This document shows, piece after piece, positions 9,116-17,650 of a stretch of DNA of 64,000 bases. Under the pieces are notes generated by a model. It saw only the letters and a program-made list of their open reading frames with translations, ran no database searches and was not told the origin of the DNA. Origin of the DNA: Paractinoplanes ovalisporus (GTDB taxonomy: Bacteria > Actinomycetota > Actinomycetes > Mycobacteriales > Micromonosporaceae); assembly GCF_016834655.1 (NCBI RefSeq), contig NZ_JAENHP010000004.1, positions 124,001 to 188,000 on the forward strand, in the 5' to 3' direction. The position numbers and the translations under genes were made by a program. Each line of letters begins with the position of its first letter. Within the stretch, counting starts at the first letter, position 1.

Positions 9116-10620
9116 GGCTTGATCACCTCCGTCATGGCGCCGTGCAGCTGGACTGGTGCTTTCTTGGGGCCACCACCGGCCCGGTCTGTTCCCCCGCCGC
9201 TGGCCGCCGGGCCGCGCGCCGCGTTCGAGATCCGCAGCAGCATCGCGATCAGCAGCCAGTTGGCCATCAGGGAGGAGCCGCCGGACGAGAGGAACGGTGT
9301 CGTCTGCCCGGTCAGCGGAATCAGCCCGGTGATGCCACCCAGGATGACGAAGATCTGCAAACCCAGGGTGAACGACAGGCCACCCGCGACCAGCTTGCCG
9401 AACGAGTCGCGCACGGCCAGCGCCGACCGCAGACCCCGCTCGACGATCAGCAGATAGAGCACGAGCAGGGCGGAGAGACCGAACAGGCCGATCTCCTCAC
9501 CCATGCCGGCGAAGATGAAGTCGTTCTGCACCTCGGGCACGAACCGCGGCGAGCCACCGCCCGGGCCGGAGCCGAACAGGCCGCCCGTGCCGAGCGAGAG
9601 CAGGCCCTGCACCAGCTGATAGCTGCCGCCGAGCCGCTCGTAGTTCTCGTTGTCGAACGGGTTGAGCCAGACCTGGGCGCGGTCGTAGAAGTTGGCGAAC
9701 GGGCCGCCGACCGAGGCGCCGAGCAGGTAGGCCACATAGACGCCGCCGAAGAACAGCAGCAGACCGATGATCAGCCAGCTGGCGCGTTCGGTGGCGACAT
9801 AGAGCGTCACGACGAACAGGCCGAAGTACAGCAGTGCGGTGCCGAGGTCCTTCTCGAAGACCAGGACCAGGAGGCTGAGCAGCCAGACCGTGACGACCGG
9901 GCCGAGGTCGCGGCCGCGCGGGAAGTCGATGCCGAGGACCCGGCGGCTGGCCAGCGACAGCACCTCGCGCTTGCGGACCAGGTAGTACGCGAAGAACGAG
10001 ACCAGCGCGATCTTGGCGAACTCACCGGGCTGGATCGAGAACGCCCCGAGCCGGATCCACAGCTTCGCGCCGTTGACCTCGGAGATGCTGGCCGGCAGCA
10101 CGGCCGGGATCATCACCAGCACGATGCCGGTCAGACCCAGGGTGTACGCGTACCGGGAGACGATCTTGTGATCCCGGACCACCAGCAGCAGGATGGCCGC
10201 CAGGATCAGCGCGATCAGCGTCCAGACCAGCTGGCGGCCCCCGATGCCGGCGAAGACGCTCGGCACCGGCTGCTTGTCGCTGAGCGCGTCGCCGATGTCG
10301 AGCCGGCGTAGGAAGCCCACGCCGAGACCGTTGATCAGCGCGACGGCCGGGATGAGCACGGGGTCGGCGTAGGGCGCCGTGTAGCGCACCACGAAGTGCA
10401 GGCCGAGGAACAGGATGCTCAGCAGCGCGGCGGGCACCCAGAAGGTCGGGGTGATCTCGCCGATCCGGCTCGCCTCGACGGTGGCGCCGTATGCCGCCAC
10501 CAGGATCATGGCGAATGCGAGCAGACCCAGCTCGGCGTTGCGCTGGGTCTTCATTCCCGGGATACGCGCCATCTCGCCCGTGGACGCGGGCGAGGAGGCG
10601 GGCACGGCGGGCGCAGTCAA
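9112..10620 (-). CDS. rodA: SEDS peptidoglycan glycosyltransferase RodA/FtsW family
   Basis: A 502-residue polytopic membrane protein that polymerises lipid II into glycan strands. About ten to twelve membrane helices are seen, with conserved SEDS segments SIQPGEFAKIALVSF, FEKDLGTALLYFG, the large loop with LGGSYQLVQGLLSLG, and FVPEVQNDFIFAGMGEE near the end. It pairs with PbpA, whose start overlaps its stop. The longest frame begins with TTG at 10620 and gives a 22-residue hydrophilic leader; ATG codons at residues 17 and 23 are alternative starts with no better ribosome site. The gene lies 31 bases after pstP. Confidence 0.95.
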   Translation of the reverse strand: MTAPAVPASSPASTGEMARIPGMKTQRNAELGLLAFAMILVAAYGATVEASRIGEITPTFWVPAALLSILFLGLHFVVRYTAPYADPVLIPAVALINGLGVGFLRRLDIGDALSDKQPVPSVFAGIGGRQLVWTLIALILAAILLLVVRDHKIVSRYAYTLGLTGIVLVMIPAVLPASISEVNGAKLWIRLGAFSIQPGEFAKIALVSFFAYYLVRKREVLSLASRRVLGIDFPRGRDLGPVVTVWLLSLLVLVFEKDLGTALLYFGLFVVTLYVATERASWLIIGLLLFFGGVYVAYLLGASVGGPFANFYDRAQVWLNPFDNENYERLGGSYQLVQGLLSLGTGGLFGSGPGGGSPRFVPEVQNDFIFAGMGEEIGLFGLSALLVLYLLIVERGLRSALAVRDSFGKLVAGGLSFTLGLQIFVILGGITGLIPLTGQTTPFLSSGGSSLMANWLLIAMLLRISNAARGPAASGGGTDRAGGGPKKAPVQLHGAMTEVIKP

Positions 10621-10651
10621 GAAGGATCCCCAGACGTGGTCGAGCCGAGGC

Positions 10652-12097
10652 TCAGTTGACGGTCCGGCACCCGACCGGATCGGCAGCGGGCGCTGACTCG
10701 GAGAGCTGAGCGGACGGCGTGGTCGCGGGCACGGAGTTCGGCGCCGACGTGACGCCGTTGCCGGCGGCGGTGCTGCCGGCGGGGCCGGTCGTGCGGACGG
10801 CTCCGGCGCTCGGCAGGGCCGAGGACGGGACCGACGGCGCCGTGGGAGTCGTGCTCGGCGCGGTGGTGGCGGTGTTGCAGATGGGCTTGAGGTTCGGGTT
10901 CGACGGGACGTCGTCGGTCAGCTCGGCCAGCATGCGCTGGGCGTCCGGCCGGTCGTCGGCGTGGATGCCCTCCTTGACCCTGTCCTGGGCGACCGCGGTG
11001 AGGTCGTCGAGGCGGGACGGGCTGGTCTCGTTGACGCTGGACAGGTCGAGACCGGCGATCTGGCCCGGCACCCCACGGAAGATCGCGAGCTGGCCGGCGT
11101 CGGTCGCGCCGACGTAGTACTGCTCCTGCGTGTATTGGTAGCCGAGCCACAGGCCGCCACCGAGCACGCCGAGCAGCACCAGCACGAGCAGGGTGGCGCG
11201 CACCGGGTGACCCTTGGGCTGCGGTTCCTCGTACGTGTCGCGCTGCGGCTGCGGCTGGGCCGGGCGCGGCGCCTGCAACGCGGCGGCCCGCGCGGCCGAG
11301 GTCGAGCTGTCGGCCACCGTGTTGTTGCCGCGGTCGAGCGACGCGGCCCCACCCACGATCGGCGCCTGCTCCATGATGTCGCCGTCGGTCGCGTCGGCGA
11401 TGATCACGGTGATGTTGTCGGGCCCGCCACCGCGCAGCGCCAGCTGCACCAGCCGCTCGACGCAGGCCTGCGGGTCGGTGAGCTCACGCATGGTCTGCCC
11501 GATGGTGTCGGAACTGACCACGCCGGAGAGGCCGTCGCTGCAGATCAGGTAGCGGTCGCCTTTGAGCACCTGACGCACCGAGTATTCGGGGTCGATGTCG
11601 CGGCCGTCGAGCGCCCGGGTGAGCAGCGACCGCTGCGGGTGGCTGCTCGCCTCCTCGGGGCTGACCCGGCCCTCGTCGACCAGCATCTGCACGTAGGTGT
11701 CGTCCTTGGTGATCTGGGCGAACTCACCCCCGCGCAGCAGATAGGCGCGGCTGTCACCGATGTGCACCATGCCGAACTTGCTGCCCGAGAAGAGCACCGC
11801 GGTGAGCGTGGTGCCCATGCCCTCGAGCTGCGGGTTGGCGTCGACGGTGTCGCGCAGCTGTTGGTTGGCCGTCCCGACCGCATGACGTAACGCGTCGACC
11901 AGGGCGTCACCGGGGACGTCCTCGTCGAGCGGCGCCATCGCGGCGATGACGATGTTGGACGCGACGTCACCAGCGGCCATGCCGCCCATACCGTCGGCGA
12001 CAGCAAGCAGCCGCGGCCCGGCGTAGACGGAGTCCTGGTTCAGGTCTCGGATCAGACCGCGGTCGCTCTGAGCGGCATAGCGCAGGGTCAGGGTCAT
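10652..12097 (-). CDS. pstP: PP2C-family serine/threonine phosphatase PstP
   Basis: A 481-residue membrane phosphatase that reverses PknA/PknB phosphorylation. The catalytic domain (about 1-240) has the metal-binding set: NQDS near residue 20, Asp35 in VADGMGG, ICSDGLSG and GGPDNITVI. A linker follows, then one membrane helix (ATLLVLVLLGVLGGGLWLGY) and an extracytoplasmic tail with two predicted helices and a Ser/Thr/Pro-rich end. The ATG overlaps the fhaB stop by 4 bp. It is the only full transmembrane PP2C in the window; a second, cytoplasmic PP2C-like gene sits in the integrated element near 54 kb. Confidence 0.96.
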   Translation of the reverse strand: MTLTLRYAAQSDRGLIRDLNQDSVYAGPRLLAVADGMGGMAAGDVASNIVIAAMAPLDEDVPGDALVDALRHAVGTANQQLRDTVDANPQLEGMGTTLTAVLFSGSKFGMVHIGDSRAYLLRGGEFAQITKDDTYVQMLVDEGRVSPEEASSHPQRSLLTRALDGRDIDPEYSVRQVLKGDRYLICSDGLSGVVSSDTIGQTMRELTDPQACVERLVQLALRGGGPDNITVIIADATDGDIMEQAPIVGGAASLDRGNNTVADSSTSAARAAALQAPRPAQPQPQRDTYEEPQPKGHPVRATLLVLVLLGVLGGGLWLGYQYTQEQYYVGATDAGQLAIFRGVPGQIAGLDLSSVNETSPSRLDDLTAVAQDRVKEGIHADDRPDAQRMLAELTDDVPSNPNLKPICNTATTAPSTTPTAPSVPSSALPSAGAVRTTGPAGSTAAGNGVTSAPNSVPATTPSAQLSESAPAADPVGCRTVN

Positions 12098-12579
12098 GGC
12101 CGTAACTCGAGAGAAGTGCGACCGATGCGGATCGGTACGCCAAGGGGGACGGGAGTAGGTCCGGAGACCTTACCGCGGTCGAGATAGGTGCCGTTCGTCG
12201 AGCCGAGATCCTCGACGAACCACTGTCCGTCCCGCAGAACGAGCCGCGCGTGCCGGGCCGAGGCGAAGTCGTCGGTGATGACGAGAGTCGAATCCTCGGC
12301 ACGACCGATAGTGATCGGAATCTCGCCCAGCGTGATGCGCGTGCCGGCCAGCTGGCCGGCCGTGACCACGAGCTGCCGTGCCGCCTTACCGCGTTTCGCC
12401 TTGGCCGCCGGCCGGTCCGCGGGCACCGCGCCACCCACCCCCCGAGGGCTGGCGACGATGCTCTTGGACCGGACCCCAGCGAAGAGATCCCGGCGGATCA
12501 CCCCGACGACCGTGAACACGAAGATCCACAGCAGGATGAGGAAGCCGAACCGGGCGACGGTGAGGACGAATTCGGGCAA
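12094..12579 (-). CDS. fhaB: FHA-domain membrane protein FhaB (FipA)
   Basis: A 161-residue protein. It has an N-terminal membrane helix (about 6-27, LTVARFGFLILLWIFVFTVV), a basic linker (AKAKRGKAARQ) and a C-terminal FHA domain (about 70-160) with the phosphothreonine-binding residues GRAEDS, SARH and GSTNGT. FhaB reads phosphothreonine signals from PknA/PknB and links them to FtsZ and the septum in mycobacteria. It lies 5 bases after fhaA and overlaps pstP by 4 bp. Confidence 0.95.
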   Translation of the reverse strand: MPEFVLTVARFGFLILLWIFVFTVVGVIRRDLFAGVRSKSIVASPRGVGGAVPADRPAAKAKRGKAARQLVVTAGQLAGTRITLGEIPITIGRAEDSTLVITDDFASARHARLVLRDGQWFVEDLGSTNGTYLDRGKVSGPTPVPLGVPIRIGRTSLELRP

Positions 12580-12584
12580 GGTGG

Positions 12585-13355
12585 CTAGCCGTCCACTCGG
12601 AACGTGAGGGTGGTCGTGCCCAACTGGATCATGTCGCCCGGGTTGAGCGCCACTGCCGACACGCGCTGGCCGTTGACCATCGTGCCGTTGGTGGAACCCA
12701 GATCGGTCAGGACGACCTGGTTGCCGTCGTAGTCCAGGCGGGCGTGCCGGCGCGAGATGCCGACGTCGGGCAGACGCAGGTTGGCCTGGTCGCCCCGGCC
12801 GATCACGGTCGAGCCCATCTGAAGCGGGTACGTGCGGCCGTCACCCGAGATGAGGCCCACACCACCGCGGCCGTTGGGCGCGCCGCCCCCGCCGCCGTGC
12901 TGCTGGTAGCCACCCTGCTGCTCGTAGGGCGGGTATTGCGGGCCCGCGTCGTACGCCGGCTGCTGCACCGGGGCGACCTCGCCACCGGTGTAGACCTCGG
13001 CGGTGACCCGGAACATGCCCGTGTCGAGCCCGTCACCACGCTCGATCTCGACGATCACATCGCCGTAGACCGTCCACGCCTGCTCCCCGATGAACTCAGC
13101 CTGCGACTGCGCAAGCTCCTGGGCGAGCGCGGCGGCGTAGGGCGCCAGCCGGCTGTGGTCGTAGGGCGAGAGGTCAATCACGTAGCGGTTCGGCACGAGA
13201 GTCCGGCCACCGGCGAGAATGGCCTTGTGTGCCTCAGCCTCCCGCTGCATGGCATTCAGGATCTCCACCGGGTGCACGACACCCTTGAACACCTTGGCGA
13301 AGGCCCCTTCGACCAGGCCTTCCAATCGCTTCTCAAAGCGCTGCAGCACGCTCAC
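12585..13355 (-). CDS. fhaA: FHA-domain protein FhaA (DUF3662 plus FHA)
   Basis: A 256-residue protein with an N-terminal DUF3662 domain (VLQRFEKRLEGLVEGAFAKV onwards, about 1-125), a Gly/Gln/Tyr-rich linker and a C-terminal FHA domain (about 165-256) with GRGDQ, SRRHARLD and GSTNGT. In mycobacteria FhaA binds phosphorylated pseudokinase MviN and regulates peptidoglycan precursor export. The GTG at 13355 is chosen because GAGGAGG sits at ideal distance and the product starts at the conserved VSVLQRF. The open frame continues 85 codons upstream (to 13610) without a good ribosome site. It is the first gene of the kinase/phosphatase operon. Confidence 0.94.
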   Translation of the reverse strand: MSVLQRFEKRLEGLVEGAFAKVFKGVVHPVEILNAMQREAEAHKAILAGGRTLVPNRYVIDLSPYDHSRLAPYAAALAQELAQSQAEFIGEQAWTVYGDVIVEIERGDGLDTGMFRVTAEVYTGGEVAPVQQPAYDAGPQYPPYEQQGGYQQHGGGGGAPNGRGGVGLISGDGRTYPLQMGSTVIGRGDQANLRLPDVGISRRHARLDYDGNQVVLTDLGSTNGTMVNGQRVSAVALNPGDMIQLGTTTLTFRVDG

Positions 13356-13581
13356 CGGCTCCTCCTCGGCTTCCGAGGACATGATGGTATCCGGCCGCCG
13401 CTTGTGCATCTCTAGCTCAAGGACGACCGGCACTTCTGACCCTCGTATGACACCCGTCGACGCCGTGCTAGTCTTCCCTGGCGTCAGGGGCGATATCAAC
13501 TCGCTTGGTGACGTGCGACAGCGTAGTCTGTCGCAGCCAGTAACAAAAAGGCAGGCCCTAGGGCCGGCTTCATAAAGCCAC

Positions 13582-13664
13582 GGGGATGTGGCGGAATGGC
13601 AGACGCGCACGGTTCAGGTCCGTGTGTCCGAAAGGACGTGGGGGTTCAACTCCCCCCATCCCCA
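13582..13664 (+). tRNA. tRNA-Leu (CAG anticodon)
   Basis: An 83-base class II tRNA. The acceptor stem is GGGGATG/CATCCCC, the anticodon loop TTCAGGT lies within the stem CACGG/CCGTG, the variable arm GTGTCCGAAAGGAC is long, and the T-arm is GGGGGTTCAACTCCCCC. CCA is not encoded after the discriminator A. It is divergent from fhaA, the same placement as leuT next to fhaA in mycobacteria. Confidence 0.97.
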
Positions 13665-13672
13665 CGAGTCGC

Positions 13673-13712
13673 AGGAGCCCCTGTTCGCTGAGAAGCGCGA
13701 ACCGGGGCTCCT
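13673..13712 (+). terminator. Hairpin downstream of tRNA-Leu
   Basis: AGGAGCCCC (13673-13681) pairs with GGGGCTCCT (13704-13712), and GTTCGC pairs with GCGAAC inside. It begins 9 bases after the tRNA 3' end. There is no long T run, as is common in actinobacteria. Confidence 0.8.
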
Positions 13713-13722
13713 CGTCATATCT

Positions 13723-13760
13723 GCTCAGGGGGTCGAGCCCCCTGAAACCCCACGGTGCGG
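13723..13760 (+). repeat. tRNA-downstream repeat, copy 1
   Basis: A 38-bp sequence containing the hairpin CAGGGGG/CCCCCTG followed by GAAACCCCACGGTGCGG. An inverted copy with one mismatch lies at 60613-60650. Both copies are just past the terminator of a tRNA gene, in the same orientation relative to the tRNA. The stretch 13761-13947 shows nothing further. Confidence 0.8.
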
Positions 13761-13947
13761 CTACCGGCTTTGCGGCATATCTCACCCTTCGCCTGACTGC
13801 CGGCTCCGCCGGGCAACCTACAAACCCTGTTTTGGTTGCTCTGCGTGATCATCACGTTGTGGTTCCAACATCGTGTCGCCCCAGCAACGACAAACACAAT
13901 CACGCCCAGACACCCCAGACACCCCAAACACACACAGATATAAGCCA

Positions 13948-14077
13948 GTTCGGGTGATCTCCCCGGGGCGGCCGTTCAGCCTCATCGGGAGGCGGACGGG
14001 GGTGCAACCGGGGTTTGGTTGCGCCCCCGCCCGTCTCCCGATCCCCTGGGCGGTCGTCCCGGGGAGATCACCCGAAC
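13948..14077. repeat. 130-bp imperfect palindrome in a gene-free stretch
   Basis: The outer 20 bp (13948-13967, GTTCGGGTGATCTCCCCGGG) are a perfect inverted match to 14058-14077. An inner pair around 13985-14009 and 14017-14041 (TCGGGAG...GGTGCAACC against GGTTGCGCC...CTCCCGA) is nearly perfect. The whole unit can fold into one long hairpin or cruciform. It sits between tRNA-Leu and the glycosyltransferase gene. Short open frames here follow the palindrome and lack ribosome sites. The rest of the gap to 14328 holds a small hairpin (TTGGGGC/GCCCCAA near 14158-14174) and no gene. Confidence 0.85.
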
Positions 14078-14328
14078 CCCACAACACCCACAACCGCAAC
14101 CCACCACCCACCGCAGGCCAGCGTCAAAGCCCGGTGATCTTCTCGAGCGGCCGGGGTTTGGGGCAGAGCCCCAAGGTCTTCGGTTTGGAGCTCTGCTCCC
14201 CAGGTTCTCCCCCACATCCCTCCCGCATACAGGCCACCCCAAGCGCCACCGAACGGGTGACACCACTACATGCGGCTATGCTCGGCGGCGGAAAATTGCC
14301 GGTGACGCCGACTCCAGGGGTTGCATCC

Positions 14329-15147
14329 GTGACTGCTCACAACACCACCACCGACAAGCGCAGCGTGCTCGGTGTGCTGGTCGACGTCACCAACTACGCG
14401 GACGCCACAGCCCGGATCATGGAGGCGGCCCGGGAGCGGCGCCCCTTCGCGGTGACCGCCCTGGCCGTCCACGGCGTCATGACCGGAGTCCAGGACAAGG
14501 CCCACAACGCGCGCCTCAACTCCTTCGACCTGGTCACCCCCGACGGCCAACCCGTCCGCTGGGCGCTCAACCTGGTGCACCACGCCGGCCTGACCGACCG
14601 CGTCTACGGCCCCACCCTGACGCTCAAGGTCGTGGAGCAGGCGGCCGCCGAGGGTCTTCCGATTTATCTGTACGGCTCCACGCAGCCCACCCTCGACCGC
14701 CTCGTCCCGGCGCTGGAGCGGATGTTCCCGGCCCTGAAGATCGCCGGGGTCGAGGCGTCGAAGTTCCGCACCAACCACCCGGGTGAGGCCGAAGAGATCG
14801 CCGAGCGCATCAAGAGCTCGGGCGCGCGGGTCGTCCTGGTCGGTCTCGGCTGCCCGCGGCAGGAGATTTTCACGTACGCGATGCGTCCGCTTCTCGACAT
14901 GCCACTTCTCGCTGTCGGTGCCGCCTTCGACTACCACGCCGGTCTGCTCAAGAACCCGCCCGCGTGGATGCAGAAGTACGCGCTCGAGTGGCTGTGGCGT
15001 CTGGGCCTCGAACCGAAGCGGCTGTGGAAGCGGTATGTGCTGCTCAACCCCGCTTACCTGAGCCGGCTCGCGGCGCAGCGAAGTGGACTGTGGAAGGCCA
15101 CGCCCCCGGCGCCGGCCACCGAGCCGGTCACGACCTTCGCCGTCTAG
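14329..15147 (+). CDS. WecG/TagA/CpsF-family (GT26) glycosyltransferase
   Basis: A 272-residue enzyme of the family that transfers N-acetylmannosamine or a related sugar onto lipid-linked glycan precursors in teichoic-acid-like or exopolysaccharide synthesis. Visible family segments are DVTNYADATARI near the start, FDLVTPDGQPVRWALN (with the proposed catalytic Asp), YLYGSTQPTLDRL, VGLGCPRQEIF and VGAAFDYHAGLLKNPPAWM. The GTG at 14329 is preferred because AGGGG lies about 8 bases upstream; an ATG at 14278 would add 17 residues without a ribosome site. No other glycan gene is adjacent, so the acceptor is unknown. Confidence 0.85.
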   Translation: MTAHNTTTDKRSVLGVLVDVTNYADATARIMEAARERRPFAVTALAVHGVMTGVQDKAHNARLNSFDLVTPDGQPVRWALNLVHHAGLTDRVYGPTLTLKVVEQAAAEGLPIYLYGSTQPTLDRLVPALERMFPALKIAGVEASKFRTNHPGEAEEIAERIKSSGARVVLVGLGCPRQEIFTYAMRPLLDMPLLAVGAAFDYHAGLLKNPPAWMQKYALEWLWRLGLEPKRLWKRYVLLNPAYLSRLAAQRSGLWKATPPAPATEPVTTFAV

Positions 15148-15160
15148 GGGTCAAGGCCAC

Positions 15161-15178
15161 CGGTCCCCTACGGGACCG
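15161..15178 (+). terminator. Short hairpin after the GT26 gene
   Basis: CGGTCCC (15161-15167) pairs with GGGACCG (15172-15178), 14 bases past the stop codon. There is no T run; possible terminator or attenuator before the next gene. Confidence 0.4.
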
Positions 15179-15230
15179 CTGGGGTGATAACCCGGTTTCG
15201 CCGCGACGGGTTCAGGCGAAGGCTGTCGAT

Positions 15231-15824
15231 GTGAACATCGTCGCGGACCTCATCCTCGCCGGCGCCCTCGTCGCCGTCTGGCTCACCGCCGGGCTGCTGG
15301 CCGACGCGCTGCCGTCGGCCCGTTCGGCGTCGCACCTGCGCCGCCGGTCCGGCCTGCTCACCGTGCTGGTCGTCGCCGGTGCGGCGGTGTTCGTCGCCAT
15401 CCCGCTGGTCACCGGCCTCATGCCGGGGAAGTCGGCGGCGCCGGCGGCCGCGCTCGCCCCGGCCGTTCCGGCCCTGATCGTGCTGACCACCGGCCTGCGC
15501 CGCATCACCCAGGTGTGGCGGGGCGCCGGCGCCTTCGCCACCGCGCCGCAGACCCCGGTGCCGCCCGCCCTGCGCGCGGCCGCCGCCCACCCCATGCTGC
15601 TGGTTCCGTTGCAGGTCACCGGCCTGGCGACGCTGATCGGCCTGCCGATCGCGGCCGGATGGGTCGAGGTGCCCGGCGCCGACCTGGCCGGCATCGCGAT
15701 CACCGTCGTGGGCGTGGCCGTGCTCGCGATCGGCATCCGGGCCGGACTGCGGCACAGCCGGCTCAGCCTGCAGGCTCTGGCCCCGATCGGCCGCCACCGG
15801 CCGCGGGTGCCGATCGACCGCTAG
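15231..15824 (+). CDS. Polytopic membrane protein of unknown function
   Basis: A 197-residue very hydrophobic Ala/Leu/Val-rich protein with about five predicted membrane helices (for example NIVADLILAGALVAVWLTAG, LLTVLVVAGAAVFVAIPLV, LLVPLQVTGLATLIGLPIA and LAGIAITVVGVAVLAIGI) and a basic C-terminus. No family motif is recognised. The GTG at 15231 has GCGAAGG upstream. The frame is open further upstream but there overlaps the glycosyltransferase gene and loses membrane character. It lies 83 bases after that gene and could share its transcript. Confidence 0.7.
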   Translation: MNIVADLILAGALVAVWLTAGLLADALPSARSASHLRRRSGLLTVLVVAGAAVFVAIPLVTGLMPGKSAAPAAALAPAVPALIVLTTGLRRITQVWRGAGAFATAPQTPVPPALRAAAAHPMLLVPLQVTGLATLIGLPIAAGWVEVPGADLAGIAITVVGVAVLAIGIRAGLRHSRLSLQALAPIGRHRPRVPIDR

Positions 15825-15875
15825 ACGCCGTCGCGCCGATCACCCGGAGACGGACCGCGAACAAACGGTCGGCTG

Positions 15876-16334
15876 CTAGTTCTTCTTGGCTTCCTGCACG
15901 TAGAGCAGTTCGAGAATCGACCGCGCCGCCTCGAACCAGCGGTCCAGCCAGTCCGATGTGGGCAGGGTGCCGCGCGCGGGCAGCTCGAGCAGCAGCCCCC
16001 GCAGCAACGGGTGGTCGGCCATCGACTGCGACGACCCGGAATCGGTGTCGGGCCAGCCGCTCGACGGGAAGACCGGCTCGGTGAGCCCGTGCAGGTCGAG
16101 CGACGGCAGCTTGGCCGCGCGGTCGAGCGGGCTGGTCGACTCGATGCTGTGCGAGCGACCCGGCGACCGGGTGGGCAGGCCCGACGAACTGCTGCGCGAC
16201 ACCAGTTCGCCGTCCGCGGCCTCCGCGGCGAGAGCGGCCTCGCGCCGGTTCTGCCGGTACGCGCTGACTCCGCCGCTGAAGCGGTCCTGCGCCGTCGTGG
16301 ATCCGCTGCTGAGGTTTTCCGAACCAATCGTCAT
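15876..16334 (-). CDS. Uncharacterised soluble protein
   Basis: A 152-residue protein, Ser-rich and mixed-charge in the first 80 residues, with a more ordered C-terminal part (DHPLLRGLLLELPARG, DWLDRWFEAARSILELLYV) that suggests two amphipathic helices. No known domain is recognised. The ATG at 16334 has AAGG about 8 bases upstream. It lies downstream of the DUF397/XRE pair on the same strand but behind their terminator, so it probably has its own promoter. Its stop falls in a short convergent gap with the membrane protein gene. Confidence 0.6.
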   Translation of the reverse strand: MTIGSENLSSGSTTAQDRFSGGVSAYRQNRREAALAAEAADGELVSRSSSSGLPTRSPGRSHSIESTSPLDRAAKLPSLDLHGLTEPVFPSSGWPDTDSGSSQSMADHPLLRGLLLELPARGTLPTSDWLDRWFEAARSILELLYVQEAKKN

Positions 16335-16431
16335 CTGTCTGCCTTGCCTCGTTCGGGGGAACGACCCCGGCCGGTGTTGCGCGGTCGGGCCGCGCTTCTG
16401 CCGTTCAACGAGGCGAGCGGAGAAATGACTA

Positions 16432-16469
16432 CGGCCGGCTCCCCCGCACTGGGCGGGAGGGGCCGGCCG
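16432..16469 (-). terminator. Hairpin downstream of the DUF397 gene
   Basis: CGGCCGGCTCCC pairs with GGGAGGGGCCGGCCG around a short loop. It begins about 20 bases past the DUF397 stop (minus strand). Confidence 0.75.
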
Positions 16470-16490
16470 CGTCAGAGACGACCTCGAGAC

Positions 16491-16715
16491 TCAGAGGTCG
16501 AACTCGCCGTCCTTGGCGCCACCGACGAACGCGTCCCATTCGGCGGGCGTGAAGATCAGCGCCGGTCCGTGCGGGTTCTTGGAGTCCCGCACCGCGATCG
16601 CCTCGTCCACGAAGGCCACCTCGACGCAGTTGTCGGAGTTGGGCCCGCTACGAGTGCTCTTGAACCACTGCGCCCGGGTCAGATCGATCCGGAAACCCTT
16701 CGCTTCGACTTCCAC
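16491..16715 (-). CDS. DUF397 family small protein
   Basis: A 74-residue acidic protein with the DUF397 signatures WFKSTRSG, NCVEVAF, IAVRDSKNP and the C-terminal FTPAEWDAFV. DUF397 proteins are numerous in actinomycetes and usually lie beside an XRE regulator, forming a pair compared to a toxin-antitoxin or to the Scr1/Scr2 pair of Streptomyces. Its first codons overlap the end of the upstream XRE gene by 37 bp in another frame, so expression is probably coupled. Molecular activity is unknown. Confidence 0.9.
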   Translation of the reverse strand: MEVEAKGFRIDLTRAQWFKSTRSGPNSDNCVEVAFVDEAIAVRDSKNPHGPALIFTPAEWDAFVGGAKDGEFDL

Positions 16716-17560
16716 AATGGCTCCTCTACCAGCATTTGAATCATCCCGATGGACTCCTCCGGAGGGAGGGCCGACGTCCGGATCGTCTCGAAGATGGAGA
16801 TGTACTTGCTGAGCTCCTCGGCCTTCTCGAGAAACAGGCCACCGGTCGCATTCTCGGTGAACACCACGTCCGCGTCGCCCTCCTCCTCGAACTCGAGAAT
16901 GGCGAACGTGCCGTCCATCCCAGCGTGTGCACCCGCCGCAAACGGCAAGATCTGCAACGTGACGTTCGGCGACCGGGCCGTCGTGATCAATCTGACTAAC
17001 TGATCACGCATGACCTCGTCACCACCGACCGGCCGGCTCACCACCGCCTCATCGAGCACCACCCAAAGATCAATCGGATTGTCCTGAATCAATAACGACT
17101 GGCGTTCCATGCGGACGCGCACCCGCTGGTCGATTTCCTGGTCGCTGTCCCCCAGACGGGCGGCCCGAATCATCGCAATTGCATACTCTTCGCTCTGCAG
17201 AAGACCCGGAATGACCTGCGATTCGTACGTCCGGACCGACCTGGCCGCGGCCTCCAACCCGACGTACGCCCCGGTCAGAACCGTGGAGAAAGGGTGCCAC
17301 CATCCCTTTTGCCGCGCTTCTCGGGCAATTTGGACAAGCTCGTGCTTGGCTTGGTCGGTTACGCCGTAGATGTCCAACATGGCCGAAACGTCGGACGGGC
17401 TGGCGCTGGTGTGCCCCGTCTCAATTCGGGACACTTTGGACGTCGAACAACCCAGTCGCTCCGCCACCATGTCGATCGTGACCCGGGCCGCCTCCCGATG
17501 CCGGCGCAACTCGACCCCCAGCCGACGGCGGCGAATGGTGGGACTGCGATGTTGATTCAC
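16679..17560 (-). CDS. XRE-family regulator with DUF5753 (Scr1-type)
   Basis: A 293-residue regulator with an N-terminal helix-turn-helix (about 8-65, LGVELRRHREAA...LGCSTSKVSRIETG) and a C-terminal DUF5753 domain (about 95-275, including VIPGLLQSEEYA, RMERQSLL and LPFAAGAHAGMDG). Such proteins pair with DUF397 partners and act in development or stress regulation. The start is taken at GTG 17560 with AGGAG upstream; the frame continues to a TTG at 17596 without a ribosome site. The two genes form a short operon transcribed leftward. A 13-bp perfect palindrome (17638-17650) upstream is a candidate operator. Confidence 0.88.
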   Translation of the reverse strand: MNQHRSPTIRRRRLGVELRRHREAARVTIDMVAERLGCSTSKVSRIETGHTSASPSDVSAMLDIYGVTDQAKHELVQIAREARQKGWWHPFSTVLTGAYVGLEAAARSVRTYESQVIPGLLQSEEYAIAMIRAARLGDSDQEIDQRVRVRMERQSLLIQDNPIDLWVVLDEAVVSRPVGGDEVMRDQLVRLITTARSPNVTLQILPFAAGAHAGMDGTFAILEFEEEGDADVVFTENATGGLFLEKAEELSKYISIFETIRTSALPPEESIGMIQMLVEEPLWKSKRRVSGSI

Positions 17561-17637
17561 GACCACCAGTCTCCTGTCGATCATTAAGCGATTCAAGTTG
17601 TCGAAGACCTACCAACCGGTAATCACTAAGGGCTGAC

Positions 17638-17650
17638 ATGCAACTTGCAT
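17638..17650. promoter_or_regulatory. Candidate operator, perfect palindrome ATGCAACTTGCAT
   Basis: A perfect 13-bp palindrome 78 bp upstream of the XRE start, in the 372-bp gene-free divergent region 17561-17932. A second imperfect inverted repeat (CTTTCGA...TCGAAAG) lies at about 17838-17863. Either could bind the XRE regulator; no clear -35/-10 pair is seen between them. Confidence 0.4.

Noticed and set aside
13873..14328. N-terminal extension of the glycosyltransferase
   Set aside because: It runs through the 130-bp palindrome, has no ribosome site and no family similarity.
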